64,000 nucleotides of DNA from Paenibacillus psychroresistens (GCF_009728935.1 NZ_CP034235.1:5779501-5843500), one strand, 5' to 3'; positions 1-8,887 are shown, numbered from the stretch's first letter. Numbers and translations are program-made. Notes: generated by a model not told the origin, from the sequence alone.

Positions 1-904
1 GATCCTCAAAAATACCTTGAACATTAATGATTCTGTACATCATGCCAATTCCATCTACATTGGTTTCAAGTGGGAGGGAGTTCAATCCGTTGGTCGGGTC
101 TGTAAATAAAAAATGAGCTTGCTCCAAATGGCTTCGAAAGATTATTCGATTGATTTGATCGGACTGAGCATTTAGAAAGGTGCACAATTCTGAGAGCGCC
201 TCTCTTGTTTCAAAGATAATCTCCTCAACGATCAGGTCCTTCGCTTGGAAATCAAAAACGATATATCCATGAATTACGTCGTCTTTTTTGTATGCTACAA
301 TCCGTTTCTGTGAGCCGAATATATCTTGCAATCCAAACCACGTTTGATTCAGAAAACCATGTGTTTTCGCTTGAAATCTCTTATAACAATCTATGAATAG
401 CTGTTTATCCTCCACATTTAGATGGACCAAATTCTCTCTTGAAGAACCTTTTGGAAAGCTTGCAGGCAATACTCTAAATTCATGTATTTTAGTACCATAA
501 CCAAAGCCCATTTTCTTATAAAAATCAACGTTAAAGGGAGATAAAACGACCATATTCTTGCCTTTCCCCAAGATCAGCTCCATGAAATAAAGCATCATAT
601 TTCTACAAACCTTTTCCTTCTTGTGGAGCAAATCGACATGGATCATCCCTACTCCGCCTACTTCAATGAGAGATGAGCACAATAGGTTCATTCGAAAATC
701 GATAATAGCCATGCCACCTAGAAGAATCTCATCTCTAAAAAGACCATAATAACCAAAATCGTTATATTCATCCAAGATTGTTTCAAACCATTGAACTCTG
801 CCTGCTTTATAATCTCTCGAATGGCCCTCACCAGACGCAGTTACAACAATCTCCCAAAAGTCATTTAAATCTTGCTTGGTTAATTTCCTGACGATTTCAG
901 TCAT
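1..904 (-). CDS. Eis-like GNAT acetyltransferase, 3' end outside window
   Basis: An open frame of about 301 codons starts with ATG at 904 and runs off the left edge without a stop, so the C-terminus is missing. Residues 1-130 look like a GNAT acetyltransferase domain, with a beta strand leading into the acetyl-CoA loop (GGVGMIHVDLLHKKEK) and the later VDFYKKMGFGYG segment typical of GNAT folds. The continuation after the first GNAT unit, with a second barrel-like half, and the expected total of roughly 400 residues fit the Eis group of multi-acetylating N-acetyltransferases (amino groups of aminoglycosides or proteins as acceptors). The substrate cannot be told. It is followed on the same strand (upstream) by an unrelated second GNAT remnant. 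Confidence 0.75.
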   Translation of the reverse strand, partial: MTEIVRKLTKQDLNDFWEIVVTASGEGHSRDYKAGRVQWFETILDEYNDFGYYGLFRDEILLGGMAIIDFRMNLLCSSLIEVGGVGMIHVDLLHKKEKVCRNMMLYFMELILGKGKNMVVLSPFNVDFYKKMGFGYGTKIHEFRVLPASFPKGSSRENLVHLNVEDKQLFIDCYKRFQAKTHGFLNQTWFGLQDIFGSQKRIVAYKKDDVIHGYIVFDFQAKDLIVEEIIFETREALSELCTFLNAQSDQINRIIFRSHLEQAHFLFTDPTNGLNSLPLETNVDGIGMMYRIINVQGIFED

Positions 905-994
905 TTTTATCAGCCTCCAACCGAAATCATTTCAGACTTACCTATGTAATAATATTCCAACATCAGTTATAGTAAAAAATTATTACGACATCTT

Positions 995-1503
995 TTATAG
1001 CGGCTTTTGAAATTTCAATTGAGCTAAGCTCTTGCCCCTAATGATTTCTCTTTCTGTGCCATCAAAAATAAAACCTTCGTTTTTATAAAATTTTATTGCT
1101 TTTACATTTTCTTTCAGAACCCTAGAAATACATTGGCATAACCAAGCTCATTAATTCTGTCCATACCCCAATTCAGAAAGAGCTTACCAAACCCACTCCC
1201 CCAGTAATCCTTCATCAAATAAATCGCTAAGATTTCAGCGCTATTTTCAGGTAAATCCGCTTCTCCTTGGAAATCGAATATCAATAGACCGATAGCCTTC
1301 TCATCCAATGACATAATCGCTATTTTTTGCTTATCTTCACTTAAGGATTTTCGAAAATATTGATCTCTTTCATTCAAAGAAACCTGATCTAAAAATTCAT
1401 CTGGAATTATCCCTACATATGCTTTGCGATATGATTCTGAATAGACATAGGCAAGATCGTGGATATCATCCATCTGCGCCCAGCGTATGATATTTTGAGT
1501 CAT
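995..1503 (-). pseudogene. GNAT acetyltransferase with a one-base frameshift
   Basis: The frame starting at 1503 codes 129 residues of a GNAT N-acetyltransferase (YLMKDYWGSGFGKLFLNW is the acetyl-CoA binding region) and stops early at 1114 after NVFLGF. In another frame the DNA continues without a break to the stop at 995 and encodes VLKENVKAIKFYKNEGF..., exactly the missing C-terminal GNAT strand and helix. Insertion of one T after the codon for the last leucine (reading CTA TGG GTT CTG) would restore an ordinary protein of about 169 residues ending in QLKFQKPL. Seen: the two frames. Inferred: a recent single-base deletion, or a sequencing error. Its start overlaps the stop of the upstream 111-codon ORF by 4 bases. 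Confidence 0.75.
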
Positions 1504-1835
1504 ATGATTTTCTCCTTATTAAAATCAATACGGTACTTTTTCTCTAAATCGGATAACTTATTTGGATCAATTCTCAGTATATTAGTCGGTGAATAGACCA
1601 AGAACTCCCTATCCTGTTCAATAATTTGTTTCTGTTTAAGCTCTTTTACTTTTTGTAACACAGCTTCGTCCACCTGCATATCTTTCAATTCAGCTTCAGG
1701 CAAAATCTGCAATGGAATAAAATGCTCTATTCGATTAAATTTACCGCTGTTTTCGCGATAAGTTATAGTGATGATAATCGTTTTTCCCCCAATCATAACC
1801 AGTTCAACGTGTAAATAATTCAAAGATAATATCAT
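1500..1835 (-). CDS. small hypothetical protein
   Basis: This is a 111-codon frame whose last four bases overlap the start of the GNAT remnant, suggesting translational coupling. The protein is charged, with VDEAVLQKVKELKQKQIIEQDREF as a predicted helix in two halves, and no signal peptide or membrane segment. The start is uncertain: no good ribosome site precedes 1835, and an internal ATG at 1796 (MIGGKTIIITITYREN) lies just after the stop of another open reading frame and is equally possible. I do not recognise the family. It could itself be the tail of a decayed gene, given the remnants just upstream. Confidence 0.4.
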   Translation of the reverse strand: MILSLNYLHVELVMIGGKTIIITITYRENSGKFNRIEHFIPLQILPEAELKDMQVDEAVLQKVKELKQKQIIEQDREFLVYSPTNILRIDPNKLSDLEKKYRIDFNKEKII

Positions 1836-1882
1836 TTACAATTGACGGATCTGGAATCTGAATTTCATTAGCTTCATTCTCA

Positions 1883-2281
1883 TCATGGATTTGTTTCTCC
1901 CTTCATCATTTGGGATATTGTTTCAATCATTTTTCCACGGAGTTCGGTTGATTTTCGCGGACTCATCGAAATAATTACATCTTCGTTGATAACGTAGTTT
2001 TCATTGCTAATTATTTGTTTGGATTGGTAGAGATGAAGACTGTCGCCGATTTTGATAATCTCCTCAATGGTAAGTGAATTTAATTTCTCTTGGATGAAAG
2101 ATAAGGTTTCCCACTCTAGGAAAGAGTAAGAATCGCTCGAAAATAATGAATATGAGTATCTGTATATACCCGCTTATTTCCAACTTAAATTGATGTGCGG
2201 GTCTTCCTTTTGCAGAATTTCAGTCACTTGTTTAGCCGTATGTGACTCCAACTTTCCCACCCCACCGCCACAGTGTACCAT
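1883..2281 (-). pseudogene. unrecognised gene interrupted by an in-frame stop
   Basis: From an ATG at 2281 one frame stays protein-like for 132 codons but is broken by a TAA at 2174-2176. The first part is MVHCGGGVGKLESHTAKQ... (35 residues). The second part includes SFIQEKLNSLTIEEIIKIGDS and ends GETNP at 1883. No ribosome binding site is visible before 2281, and the second part has no start codon of its own near its 5' end. It could be one small gene carrying a nonsense mutation, or two unrelated scraps. No family is recognised. Confidence 0.3.
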
Positions 2282-2479
2282 TAACATTTAACTGTACCAG
2301 TTATACTATAATGTAACATATTGATTTTGTAGAGGGAGCTGACTGCAAAAAAAGAGCTCTCCGCATAGAAGATATTGGTGAAAATATATTTCGAAATCAA
2401 ATAATGTTTGAGTTTTCATGCTATCCCTTGAAAAGGTGAATAGCGCCTCGAGAAATACTTGTTGAGGAGTAGTAAATAC

Positions 2480-2508
2480 AAAAAAAGGATCTGCCACGAC
2501 AGATCCTT
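2480..2508 (-). terminator. intrinsic terminator after collagen-like gene
   Basis: A stem of nine base pairs (AAGGATCTG with CAGATCCTT) around a six-base loop is followed, on the minus strand, by a run of T. It lies about 80 bases downstream of the stop codon of the 710-residue collagen-like gene. Confidence 0.75.
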
Positions 2509-2586
2509 CTCAGATGCTCATATAATAAACGGTTTCTTTAGAGGTTGATGATTAAAGAGCCCTTTTTTTTGGGGGGCACGCTATTC

Positions 2587-4719
2587 TTAAGAAGGAGTAT
2601 AAGACAGACTAGCGCTAAATGATAGTTGAGTGATATCGGCTGCTGATGGATCGGTCAACGCAAGTGTCCTTATACGAATTCCAACACGATCACCCGCAGC
2701 GACTATTAATGATACGGCCACATTAAGATTCGTTGCAGCACGGAAAGTGCCGGCAGTAATTGTATTATTTGGGAATCCGAATCTAAGCGAACTAGTCAGC
2801 GGAGTTGTCACATAAGATGAAGCAAGATGATCAATGCCATTATTAGGAACTGAAGGTGCGACGAAAACTGTAAAATCATATTGTAGACCTAGAGTATTTA
2901 TAGAAACAACTGAAGCAACCAATAAATCTGCGCTTATTTGCAAATTTTGAACTGTTCCGGCAAAAGGAATTGGGAAAGCAAACCCACCTGCTTCTGGTGG
3001 CATAGTCGATTCTCCAGAACCATCAATAACTTCAACCGTGTGGTTACCCATACCCATTAATATTGGAGCAGCTGATACTACTGTAGCACCACTGATGATA
3101 ACACCCGTACAAAATGGAATTAATCCTCCATTCCCTGGTGCGCCAGTTGCACCTGTTGCTCCTGCGGCACCCGTTGCTCCAGCAGCACCTGTATCGCCAG
3201 TTGCTCCTGTTGCTCCCGTTGTACCTGCTCCTGTTGCACCCGTAACTCCTACACCTGTTGCTCCAGTTGCTCCTGCTACACCGCTTGCTCCCGTTGCACC
3301 GGTAGTTCCTACTCCCGTTGCACCCGTAACTCCTATACCTGTTGCTCCTGTTGCTCCCGTCTCACCACTTGCACCTGTTGCACCGGTAGTTCCTGCTCCT
3401 GTTGCACCAGTAACTCCTACACCTGTTGCTCCAGTTGCTCCTGCTACACCGCTTGCTCCCGTTGCACCGGTAGTTCCTACTCCCGTTGCACCCGTAACTC
3501 CTATACCTGTTGCTCCTGTTGCTCCCGTCTCACCACTTGCACCTGTTGCACCGGTAGTTCCTGCTCCTGTTGCACCAGTAACACCTACACCTGTTGCTCC
3601 AGTTGCTCCTGCTACACCGCTTGCTCCCGTTGCACCGGTAGTTCCTACTCCCGTTGCACCCGTAACTCCTACACCTGTTGCTCCTGTTGCTCCCGTCTCA
3701 CCACTTGCACCTGTTGCACCGGTAGTTCCTGCTCCTGTTGCACCAGTAACTCCTACACCTGTTGCTCCAGTTGCTCCTGCTACACCGCTTGCTCCCGTTG
3801 CACCGGTAGTTCCTACTCCCGTTGCACCAGTAACTCCTACACCTGTTGCTCCAGTTGCTCCTGCTACACCGCTTGCTCCCGTTGCACCGGTAGTTCCCAC
3901 TCCTGTTGCACCGGTAACTCCCACACCTGTTGCTCCTGTTGCTCCTGCTACACCGCTTGCTCCCGTTGCACCGGTAGTTCCCACTCCTGTTGCACCCGTA
4001 ACTCCTACACCTGTTGCTCCAGTTGCTCCTGCTACACCGCTTGCTCCCGTTGCACCGGTAGTTCCCACTCCTGTTGCACCGGTAACTCCCACACCTGTTG
4101 CTCCTGTTGCTCCTGCTACACCGCTTGCTCCCGTTGCCCCGGTAGTTCCTACTCCAGTTACTCCGGTTACACCTGTTGTACCCGTTACTCCTGTCGCACC
4201 AGTAGTTCCTACTCCCGTAGCTCCAGTTGTGCCCGAAGTTCCAGTAACACCTTGAATCCCTTGAGGACCCGCTGGTCCTCGTAATCCTTGTGGTCCTTGC
4301 TCTCCTCGAGGTCCTTGATTCCCTTGAGGTCCCTGATCTCCTTGTTGTCCTTCGTCTCCTTGTGGTCCTTCATGTCCTCGTGGCCCTCTCGAACCTCTCG
4401 ATCCTTTAGATCCTTTAGATCCTTTAGATCCTTTAGATCCTGAAGAACCCTTAGATCCTTTTGAACCCTTAGATCCTTTTCGTCCTCGTTCTGCTTTCAC
4501 ATTGACTACTACTTTTTGTTTTGAAACACACTTACATGTTCTCCGCTTACATTTACCACATCGTTTCTTTCTTTTCTGGCAAGGCTTTTTAGCCTTGTGA
4601 CAATGCTTCTTTGCCTTATGGCAATGCTTGTGAGTGGAACATTTACGACGCTTTTTTTTAGGTAGTCTCCCTACTTTTTCCGGACATTCTGACTCATTGA
4701 CTATTGTTTTCTGCATCAT
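2587..4719 (-). CDS. collagen-like spore surface protein with BclB-type C-terminal domain
   Basis: This 710-residue protein has three parts. Residues 20-70 are a very basic region rich in Cys and His (eight Cys including CGKC and CKC). Residues 78-531 are Gly-X-Y repeats: first KGS/RGS and GPQG triplets, then long GATGVGTTGATG arrays in units of about 28 residues (84 bases). Residues 533-710 are a beta-rich domain starting LIPFCTGV that resembles the BclB C-terminal domain of exosporium glycoproteins. In that family, threonines of GXT triplets carry glycans and the protein forms trimers of hair-like filaments on the spore. ATG at 4719 follows AAAGGAGG at good spacing; a second ATG is adjacent. 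There is no signal peptide, as expected for a mother-cell-made coat or exosporium protein. The terminator at 2480 closes the unit. Confidence 0.85.
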   Translation of the reverse strand: MMQKTIVNESECPEKVGRLPKKKRRKCSTHKHCHKAKKHCHKAKKPCQKRKKRCGKCKRRTCKCVSKQKVVVNVKAERGRKGSKGSKGSKGSSGSKGSKGSKGSKGSRGSRGPRGHEGPQGDEGQQGDQGPQGNQGPRGEQGPQGLRGPAGPQGIQGVTGTSGTTGATGVGTTGATGVTGTTGVTGVTGVGTTGATGASGVAGATGATGVGVTGATGVGTTGATGASGVAGATGATGVGVTGATGVGTTGATGASGVAGATGATGVGVTGATGVGTTGATGASGVAGATGATGVGVTGATGVGTTGATGASGVAGATGATGVGVTGATGAGTTGATGASGETGATGATGVGVTGATGVGTTGATGASGVAGATGATGVGVTGATGAGTTGATGASGETGATGATGIGVTGATGVGTTGATGASGVAGATGATGVGVTGATGAGTTGATGASGETGATGATGIGVTGATGVGTTGATGASGVAGATGATGVGVTGATGAGTTGATGATGDTGAAGATGAAGATGATGAPGNGGLIPFCTGVIISGATVVSAAPILMGMGNHTVEVIDGSGESTMPPEAGGFAFPIPFAGTVQNLQISADLLVASVVSINTLGLQYDFTVFVAPSVPNNGIDHLASSYVTTPLTSSLRFGFPNNTITAGTFRAATNLNVAVSLIVAAGDRVGIRIRTLALTDPSAADITQLSFSASLSYTPS

Positions 4720-4737
4720 TTGTTCCTCCTTTTCTTG

Positions 4738-4746
4738 TACAATATG
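4738..4746 (-). promoter_or_regulatory. possible sigma-K/sigma-E -10 element
   Basis: CATATTGTA matches the CATANNNTA form of the mother-cell sigma-K -10 element and sits just upstream of the ribosome site of the collagen-like gene. It would give a very short leader, and an AC dinucleotide occurs 14 rather than the usual 16-17 bases upstream, so this is weak. Confidence 0.25.
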
Positions 4747-4894
4747 AACAAGAAAAAAATGTCGGAACGGCTAATAAACAGGGTTTTAAAATTTGTCCTA
4801 TTCTTTTTTTGATTTTCAGTAACAACTGCCTACTCTATCCTTTTACTCGATATATATGGTATTAAATTGATTCTAACAAGGAAGGATTAAGTTT

Positions 4895-5215
4895 ATGAAA
4901 GGCACACCTTTAGCAAAGGAAGGCTTGCTTTCTCAGGAACAGGGAAGAGGTACCTTTATTACACCGAGAATGGTCGTGCACTCTCTGCACATCCTCTGTT
5001 CTGATCAATTGACTGCTCCACATGAGCAAGCTCCGCTTATTGTAATTGGTTTGCTGGAGCACAAGTTATTCGACAGACTCACCACTTTGTATTCCACCAT
5101 CATCACATTTCAGGAAGAATTCACTTCTAATGCTGCAACCTTGCTGTATTTTGACGATTATCTGATAGGCAAGCACGCAGCAAAAATACTATTCGAATTT
5201 AAGCACGAGATGTAA
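4895..5215 (+). pseudogene. GntR-type regulator remnant
   Basis: The 106-residue frame begins MKGTPLAKEGLLSQEQGRGTF, which is the wing end of a GntR winged-helix DNA-binding domain (EGL...GRGTF). The first two helices of that domain are missing. The rest has no clear ligand-binding domain and ends after residues resembling a short regulator tail. It is therefore probably the relic of a GntR or GntR/LacI hybrid regulator. A GGAAGGA-like ribosome site precedes the ATG, so the peptide might be translated, but it should not bind DNA. Confidence 0.5.
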
Positions 5216-5350
5216 TTCTACTGGCAGAACCGACCAAATACTGTATGGTGTATTTATTCATTAAAATGCAATGTAAGGAATGTTAGTGACAAGGCAATCA
5301 CTTATAAGGATGAGTTCAAGCAGTTGTTCAAAGACGCAAAGGAGATCCGT

Positions 5351-5500
5351 TTATCCATATGAGCGTTGTACATATGCAGAATCAGTAACACAAATTCCAG
5401 CATTTGATACAGCGATCTGGACTTCCCCTTTTAAGGGTAACAGCGGTTTGCATTCACCAACACGTAGTGATTTGTTTCCTTCATAAAAAACAGCTTGCAT
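5351..5500 (-). pseudogene. N-terminal fragment of zinc alcohol dehydrogenase
   Basis: An ATG at 5500 after AAGGAG opens a 49-codon frame reading MQAVFYEGNKSLRVGE...VSNAGICVTDSAY. This is the start of medium-chain zinc dehydrogenases (threonine/sorbitol dehydrogenase type), where AGICGTD normally carries the zinc-ligand Cys. The frame then stops at 5351 and the remaining roughly 300 residues are absent. GTD is changed to VTD, a further sign of decay. The start region and ribosome site are intact. Confidence 0.65.
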
Positions 5501-5557
5501 TCTCAACAACTCCTTCTTATCTATTATCTACTTGCACTAAGTCTATTACTAACAGCA

Positions 5558-5797
5558 TTAAGAAAATAGTATAGAGATTAATTGATACAGCTTCCCGATA
5601 AGTAAGCCTATAAACAAGTACATTAGTCCTCCAAAGAGTACATAAACGGAAGCTCCAACGATTGCAGTGAGGGTGCCAAAAACGATTTGGATCTTCACCT
5701 TCGCTAATGAAGTAGGAGGATCGGTGAGCATATAGAAAGCGAAAAATAAGGTAGCATTGATAAAAGGGGTACGAAGTGCATCTGCTGGCTTAAAACC
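5558..5797 (-). pseudogene. C-terminal fragment of RnfD/NqrB-like membrane protein
   Basis: About 79 codons are open from a stop at 5798 to the stop at 5558, with no start codon. The peptide contains FAFYMLTDPPTSLAK followed by two hydrophobic stretches (GTLTAIVGASVYVLFGGL and LFIGLLIGKLY). The TDPPTS motif and the order of helices match the end of RnfD/NqrB flavin-linked electron transport subunits. It is a remnant only; the first 200 or more residues are missing. Confidence 0.55.
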
Positions 5798-5813
5798 CTA
5801 ATTTTCAAAAGAA

Positions 5814-5883
5814 TATTATCCCGATATTTTTGAGGGTAACTTATAGGATTCTTAACATCGACTTTAAAAATATCGGGATAATA
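5814..5883. repeat. 18-bp perfect inverted repeat
   Basis: The arms TATTATCCCGATATTTTT (5814-5831) and its exact complement (5866-5883) are separated by 34 bases. They lie among gene remnants between the two collagen-like genes. No T-run follows the right arm immediately, so a simple terminator is unlikely; a small mobile element relic or a structured RNA are the alternatives. Confidence 0.6.
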
Positions 5884-5914
5884 AAATCTTCGAAATAAAG
5901 CCCCCACCTTGTAA

Positions 5915-6136
5915 TCAAGTTGAGGGGTGTTTGGCGCTTACTTCTTTAATCTCTCTATTTATGCATCTATTAGATTTTCTCCAAACTTCTACTTGCCCAC
6001 TGGGACTAAGCGATTCTGCATTTAACCCCAGGCACCGTTAGCAATTGTACGCCTTGCCTCTTCCACCCATGAAGACGATTGGCTTTTCATGCTGAATGGC
6101 ATTTTCAACCAGATCTCTTGAATTTGAGCTGCGCCT
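5915..6136 (-). pseudogene. unrecognised coding remnants
   Basis: Two short protein-like frames follow each other on the minus strand: one containing DLVENAIQHEKPIVFMGGRG and ending YNC, and one containing SPSGQVEVWRKSNR and ending KHPST at 5915. Neither has a start codon, and together they look like one decayed gene with a frameshift near 6035. I do not recognise the family. The rest of 5216-6158 holds only the fragments and repeat listed separately. Confidence 0.3.
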
Positions 6137-6158
6137 TGTCAACTATATTAAGTACAGT

Positions 6159-8462
6159 TTAGAAGAATGCTGAGAATCTTGAAATAGCTACATGACCTGC
6201 GCTGTTAGCAATTACTAGTGAATTAGCAATGGAAATAGGAAACCCAGATATATTCCTAAATTGAAGTGTATCTCCAACAGCTAAGGCCTCAACTTGAACT
6301 AAAACCAATTGACCACTTGTTGATGTGGTTACAGCAGGAGCGAGAAATGCTGTAGAATTATTTAGCGATAACCCGATTGTTGCTCCTGGTAGTGTGGCAG
6401 CTGCAAGATTTATTACAACAGTAATGTTGTACAAACCCGCATTTTGTATTGTGAAAACACTTGTTACTGCGTTATAAGTAACTGCAGTAAATTGGTTTGG
6501 AGTAATATTTAAAATATTTAATCCCGAAGCAATTGTCTGAGGTTGAATATTACCGTTAAAGAATGCGTCTACAAACGTAGGTGCTGGGCCTGTTGGGCCT
6601 GTTACCCCCCTAATTCCAGTTACTCCTGTTGCTCCTGTGGTACCCGTGGCTCCAGTAGCTCCAGTAGCACCCGTAACACCAGTAACACCAGTTGCACCAG
6701 TCGTACCCGTAGTTCCAGTAGCGCCAGTTGCTCCCGTAACACCAGTTGCTCCCGTAACACCAGTAACACCAGTAGTTCCAGTAGTTCCAGTAACGCCAGT
6801 AGCTCCAGTAGCTCCAGTAGCTCCCGTAACTCCAGTGTCGCCAGTCGCACCTGTAACTCCAGTAGCACCAGTCACACCCATAGCTCCAGTAGCGCCAGTG
6901 GCTCCCGTAGTTCCAGTAGCGCCAGTAGCTCCAGTATCGCCAGTAGCTCCAGTGTCGCCAATCGCACCTGTAACTCCATTAACGCCAGTCGCACCAGTAA
7001 TTCCAGTGGCTCCCGTAGTTCCAGTAGTTCCAGTAACGCCAGTAACTCCAGTAGCGCCAATGGATCCAGTAGCTCCAGTAGCTCCAGTGTCGCCAGTCGC
7101 ACCCGTAGCTCCAATATCGCCAGCAACTCCAGTGGCTCCCGTAGTTCCAGTAGCTCCAGTCACTCCAATAGCTCCAGTGGCTCCAGTCACGCCCATAGCT
7201 CCAGTGGCTCCAGTCACGCCCATAGCTCCAGTATCTCCAGTAGCGCCAGTCGCACCTGTAACTCCAGTATCGCCAGTCGCACCTGTAACTCCAGTATCGC
7301 CAGTCGCACCTGTAACTCCAGTATCGCCAGTCGCACCTGTAACTCCAGTATCGCCAGTCGCACCTGTAACTCCAGTAACGCCAGTCGCACCCATAGCTCC
7401 AGTATCTCCAGTAGCGCCAGTAGCTCCAGTATCGCCAGTCGCACCTGTAACTCCAGTATCGCCAGTCGCACCTGTAACTCCAGTATCGCCAGTCGCACCT
7501 GTAACTCCAGTAGCGCCAGTCGCACCTGTAACTCCAGTAACGCCAGTCGCACCCATAGCTCCAGTATCTCCAGTATCGCCAGTAGCTCCAGTATCGCCAG
7601 TCGCACCTGTAACTCCAGTAACGCCAGTCACACCCATAGCTCCAGTAACGCCAGTCACACCCATAGCGCCAGTGGCTCCCGTAGTTCCAGTAGCGCCAGT
7701 ATCGCCAGTCGCACCTGTAACTCCAGTGACTCCAGTCACACCCATAGCTCCAGTGACTCCAGTCACACCCATAGCTCCAGTGGCTCCCGTAGTTCCAGTA
7801 GCGCCAGTATCGCCAGTCGCACCTGTAACTCCAGTGACTCCAGTCACACCCATAGCTCCAGTGACTCCAGTCACACCCATAGCTCCAGTGGCTCCAGCCA
7901 CACCCATAGCTCCAGTGGCTCCAGTCACACCCATAGCTCCAGTATCTCCAGTAGCGCCAGTGGCTCCAGTCGGTCCTGTTGATCCAGATCCTCCTGCTGC
8001 TAATAAAGCTACATCATCAACTAAAATGTCTGCCGTTCCTGCTTGCGGAAGATTGTCTATTAAAACAAATGCTTGTGTGCTTCCTAAAGGAGCTGGAGTA
8101 GTAGTTTGGTAGATTTCAAGCCATGTGTGATTATCAGCAGTAGGAATCCGATCAATTGGAACATTTGTAAAAAGTCCTTGTCCCAACAAATTAAATATAC
8201 TATCAAAATAAAAAACTTGTATTATGACAGGCGCAGCTGGCAGAAATCCTACTTTGGCTAACGAAATAAGAATTTCAAAACTATCTCCTTGAGTTACCGG
8301 AACAAATTGCCCAATATATGAGGTTACTGGACCACCTTGTAGCCTTGCTGAAAATGTACCTGAATGTGAAAATAGACTGGTAATTGTTGTATTAGCTGGA
8401 ATCCAAGGTGCTAGGGTACCTGTTTCAAAACCACCATTAACGATTAAATTTTGAATGCTCAT
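6159..8462 (-). CDS. collagen-like protein with NTTRR-F1 N-terminus and BclA-like C-terminus
   Basis: This is a 767-residue protein. Residues 1-155 (IVNGGFETGTLAPW... ending DILVDDVALL) are a carbohydrate-binding-like jelly roll of the NTTRR-F1 type found before Thr-rich repeats in Firmicutes. Residues 159-629 are uninterrupted G-X-T/V/M collagen triplets. Residues 632-767 form a C1q/TNF-like head (FVDAFFNGN ... GLYNITVVINL ... HVAISRFSAFF) as in BclA. Such heads fold as trimers at the tip of exosporium filaments. ATG at 8462 follows GGAG at a 10-base spacing. The repeat DNA gives long false ORFs in other frames. Its head differs completely from that of the neighbouring collagen gene, so the two are not simple duplicates. 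Confidence 0.85.
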   Translation of the reverse strand: MSIQNLIVNGGFETGTLAPWIPANTTITSLFSHSGTFSARLQGGPVTSYIGQFVPVTQGDSFEILISLAKVGFLPAAPVIIQVFYFDSIFNLLGQGLFTNVPIDRIPTADNHTWLEIYQTTTPAPLGSTQAFVLIDNLPQAGTADILVDDVALLAAGGSGSTGPTGATGATGDTGAMGVTGATGAMGVAGATGAMGVTGVTGAMGVTGVTGVTGATGDTGATGTTGATGAMGVTGVTGAMGVTGVTGVTGATGDTGATGTTGATGAMGVTGVTGAMGVTGVTGVTGATGDTGATGDTGDTGAMGATGVTGVTGATGATGVTGATGDTGVTGATGDTGVTGATGDTGATGATGDTGAMGATGVTGVTGATGDTGVTGATGDTGVTGATGDTGVTGATGDTGVTGATGATGDTGAMGVTGATGAMGVTGATGAIGVTGATGTTGATGVAGDIGATGATGDTGATGATGSIGATGVTGVTGTTGTTGATGITGATGVNGVTGAIGDTGATGDTGATGATGTTGATGATGAMGVTGATGVTGATGDTGVTGATGATGATGVTGTTGTTGVTGVTGATGVTGATGATGTTGTTGATGVTGVTGATGATGATGTTGATGVTGIRGVTGPTGPAPTFVDAFFNGNIQPQTIASGLNILNITPNQFTAVTYNAVTSVFTIQNAGLYNITVVINLAAATLPGATIGLSLNNSTAFLAPAVTTSTSGQLVLVQVEALAVGDTLQFRNISGFPISIANSLVIANSAGHVAISRFSAFF

Positions 8463-8601
8463 ATCATTTTTTCTCCTTTCTTACTAAGTCGACCTTTTAT
8501 AGTAAAGTCTCTCTATTCTATGTATCTCAAAATAAATCGTTCTGGTCCGTTATATTAATTTTAATAATAAAAATCCGAATCTCTTAAATTCACCCAAAAA
8601 C

Positions 8602-8648
8602 AAAAAAAGACACCAAACAAGCAGAAAAATCTGCAGATTTAGTGTCTT
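8602..8648 (-). terminator. nested stem-loop with T-run
   Basis: AAGACAC and GTGTCTT pair around a loop that itself contains a GCAG/CTGC hairpin. On the minus strand the stem is followed by seven T. It lies between the tRNA-like gene and the promoter side of the second collagen gene. Confidence 0.55.
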
Positions 8649-8836
8649 ACTTTTAAAGTTATTATAATAACTGATTGTGGTGAAATGAAGTCATGGGATG
8701 AAGCGATTTTTTGAATGTTCCTACATTTGATGGACTAAAAACGGATTCTGAAGCATTTGTGCAAATCCTTCAACGGCTGTCTCAGATTTTTCATTACTCT
8801 AGCGCGATTAGAATGCATATCTTTATTATTTTGAAA

Positions 8837-8875
8837 ATAAAAAAGTCCAATAAATCAATGATTTCAAGGACTTTT
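8837..8875 (-). terminator. terminator of the tRNA-like gene
   Basis: AAAAGTCC and GGACTTTT pair, with TTTATTTT following on the minus strand. The stem starts 13 bases beyond the 3' end of the tRNA-like sequence, as expected for a single-gene tRNA unit. Confidence 0.6.
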
Positions 8876-8887
8876 GCTATATTTTGA

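Noticed and set aside
2306..2497. 63-codon minus-strand frame
   Set aside because: It starts inside the terminator hairpin of the collagen-like gene and has no ribosome site.
3038..4255. 405-codon plus-strand frame rich in Pro-Val-Ala opposite the first collagen gene
   Set aside because: It is the complement of the GXT repeats and has no ribosome site or domain.
5704..5907. 67-codon minus-strand frame over the inverted repeat
   Set aside because: It spans the hairpin arms and the remnant of the RnfD-like gene in the wrong frame.
6600..7980. CRISPR-like look of short regular repeats
   Set aside because: The repeats are degenerate tandem codons of a collagen frame without spacers of constant length, and no cas gene is present.
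6543..8112. 479- and 491-codon plus-strand frames and several Leu-rich minus frames in the second collagen gene
   Set aside because: All arise from the 9-base triplet repeat read in other frames; only the Gly-X-Y frame has real terminal domains and a ribosome site.
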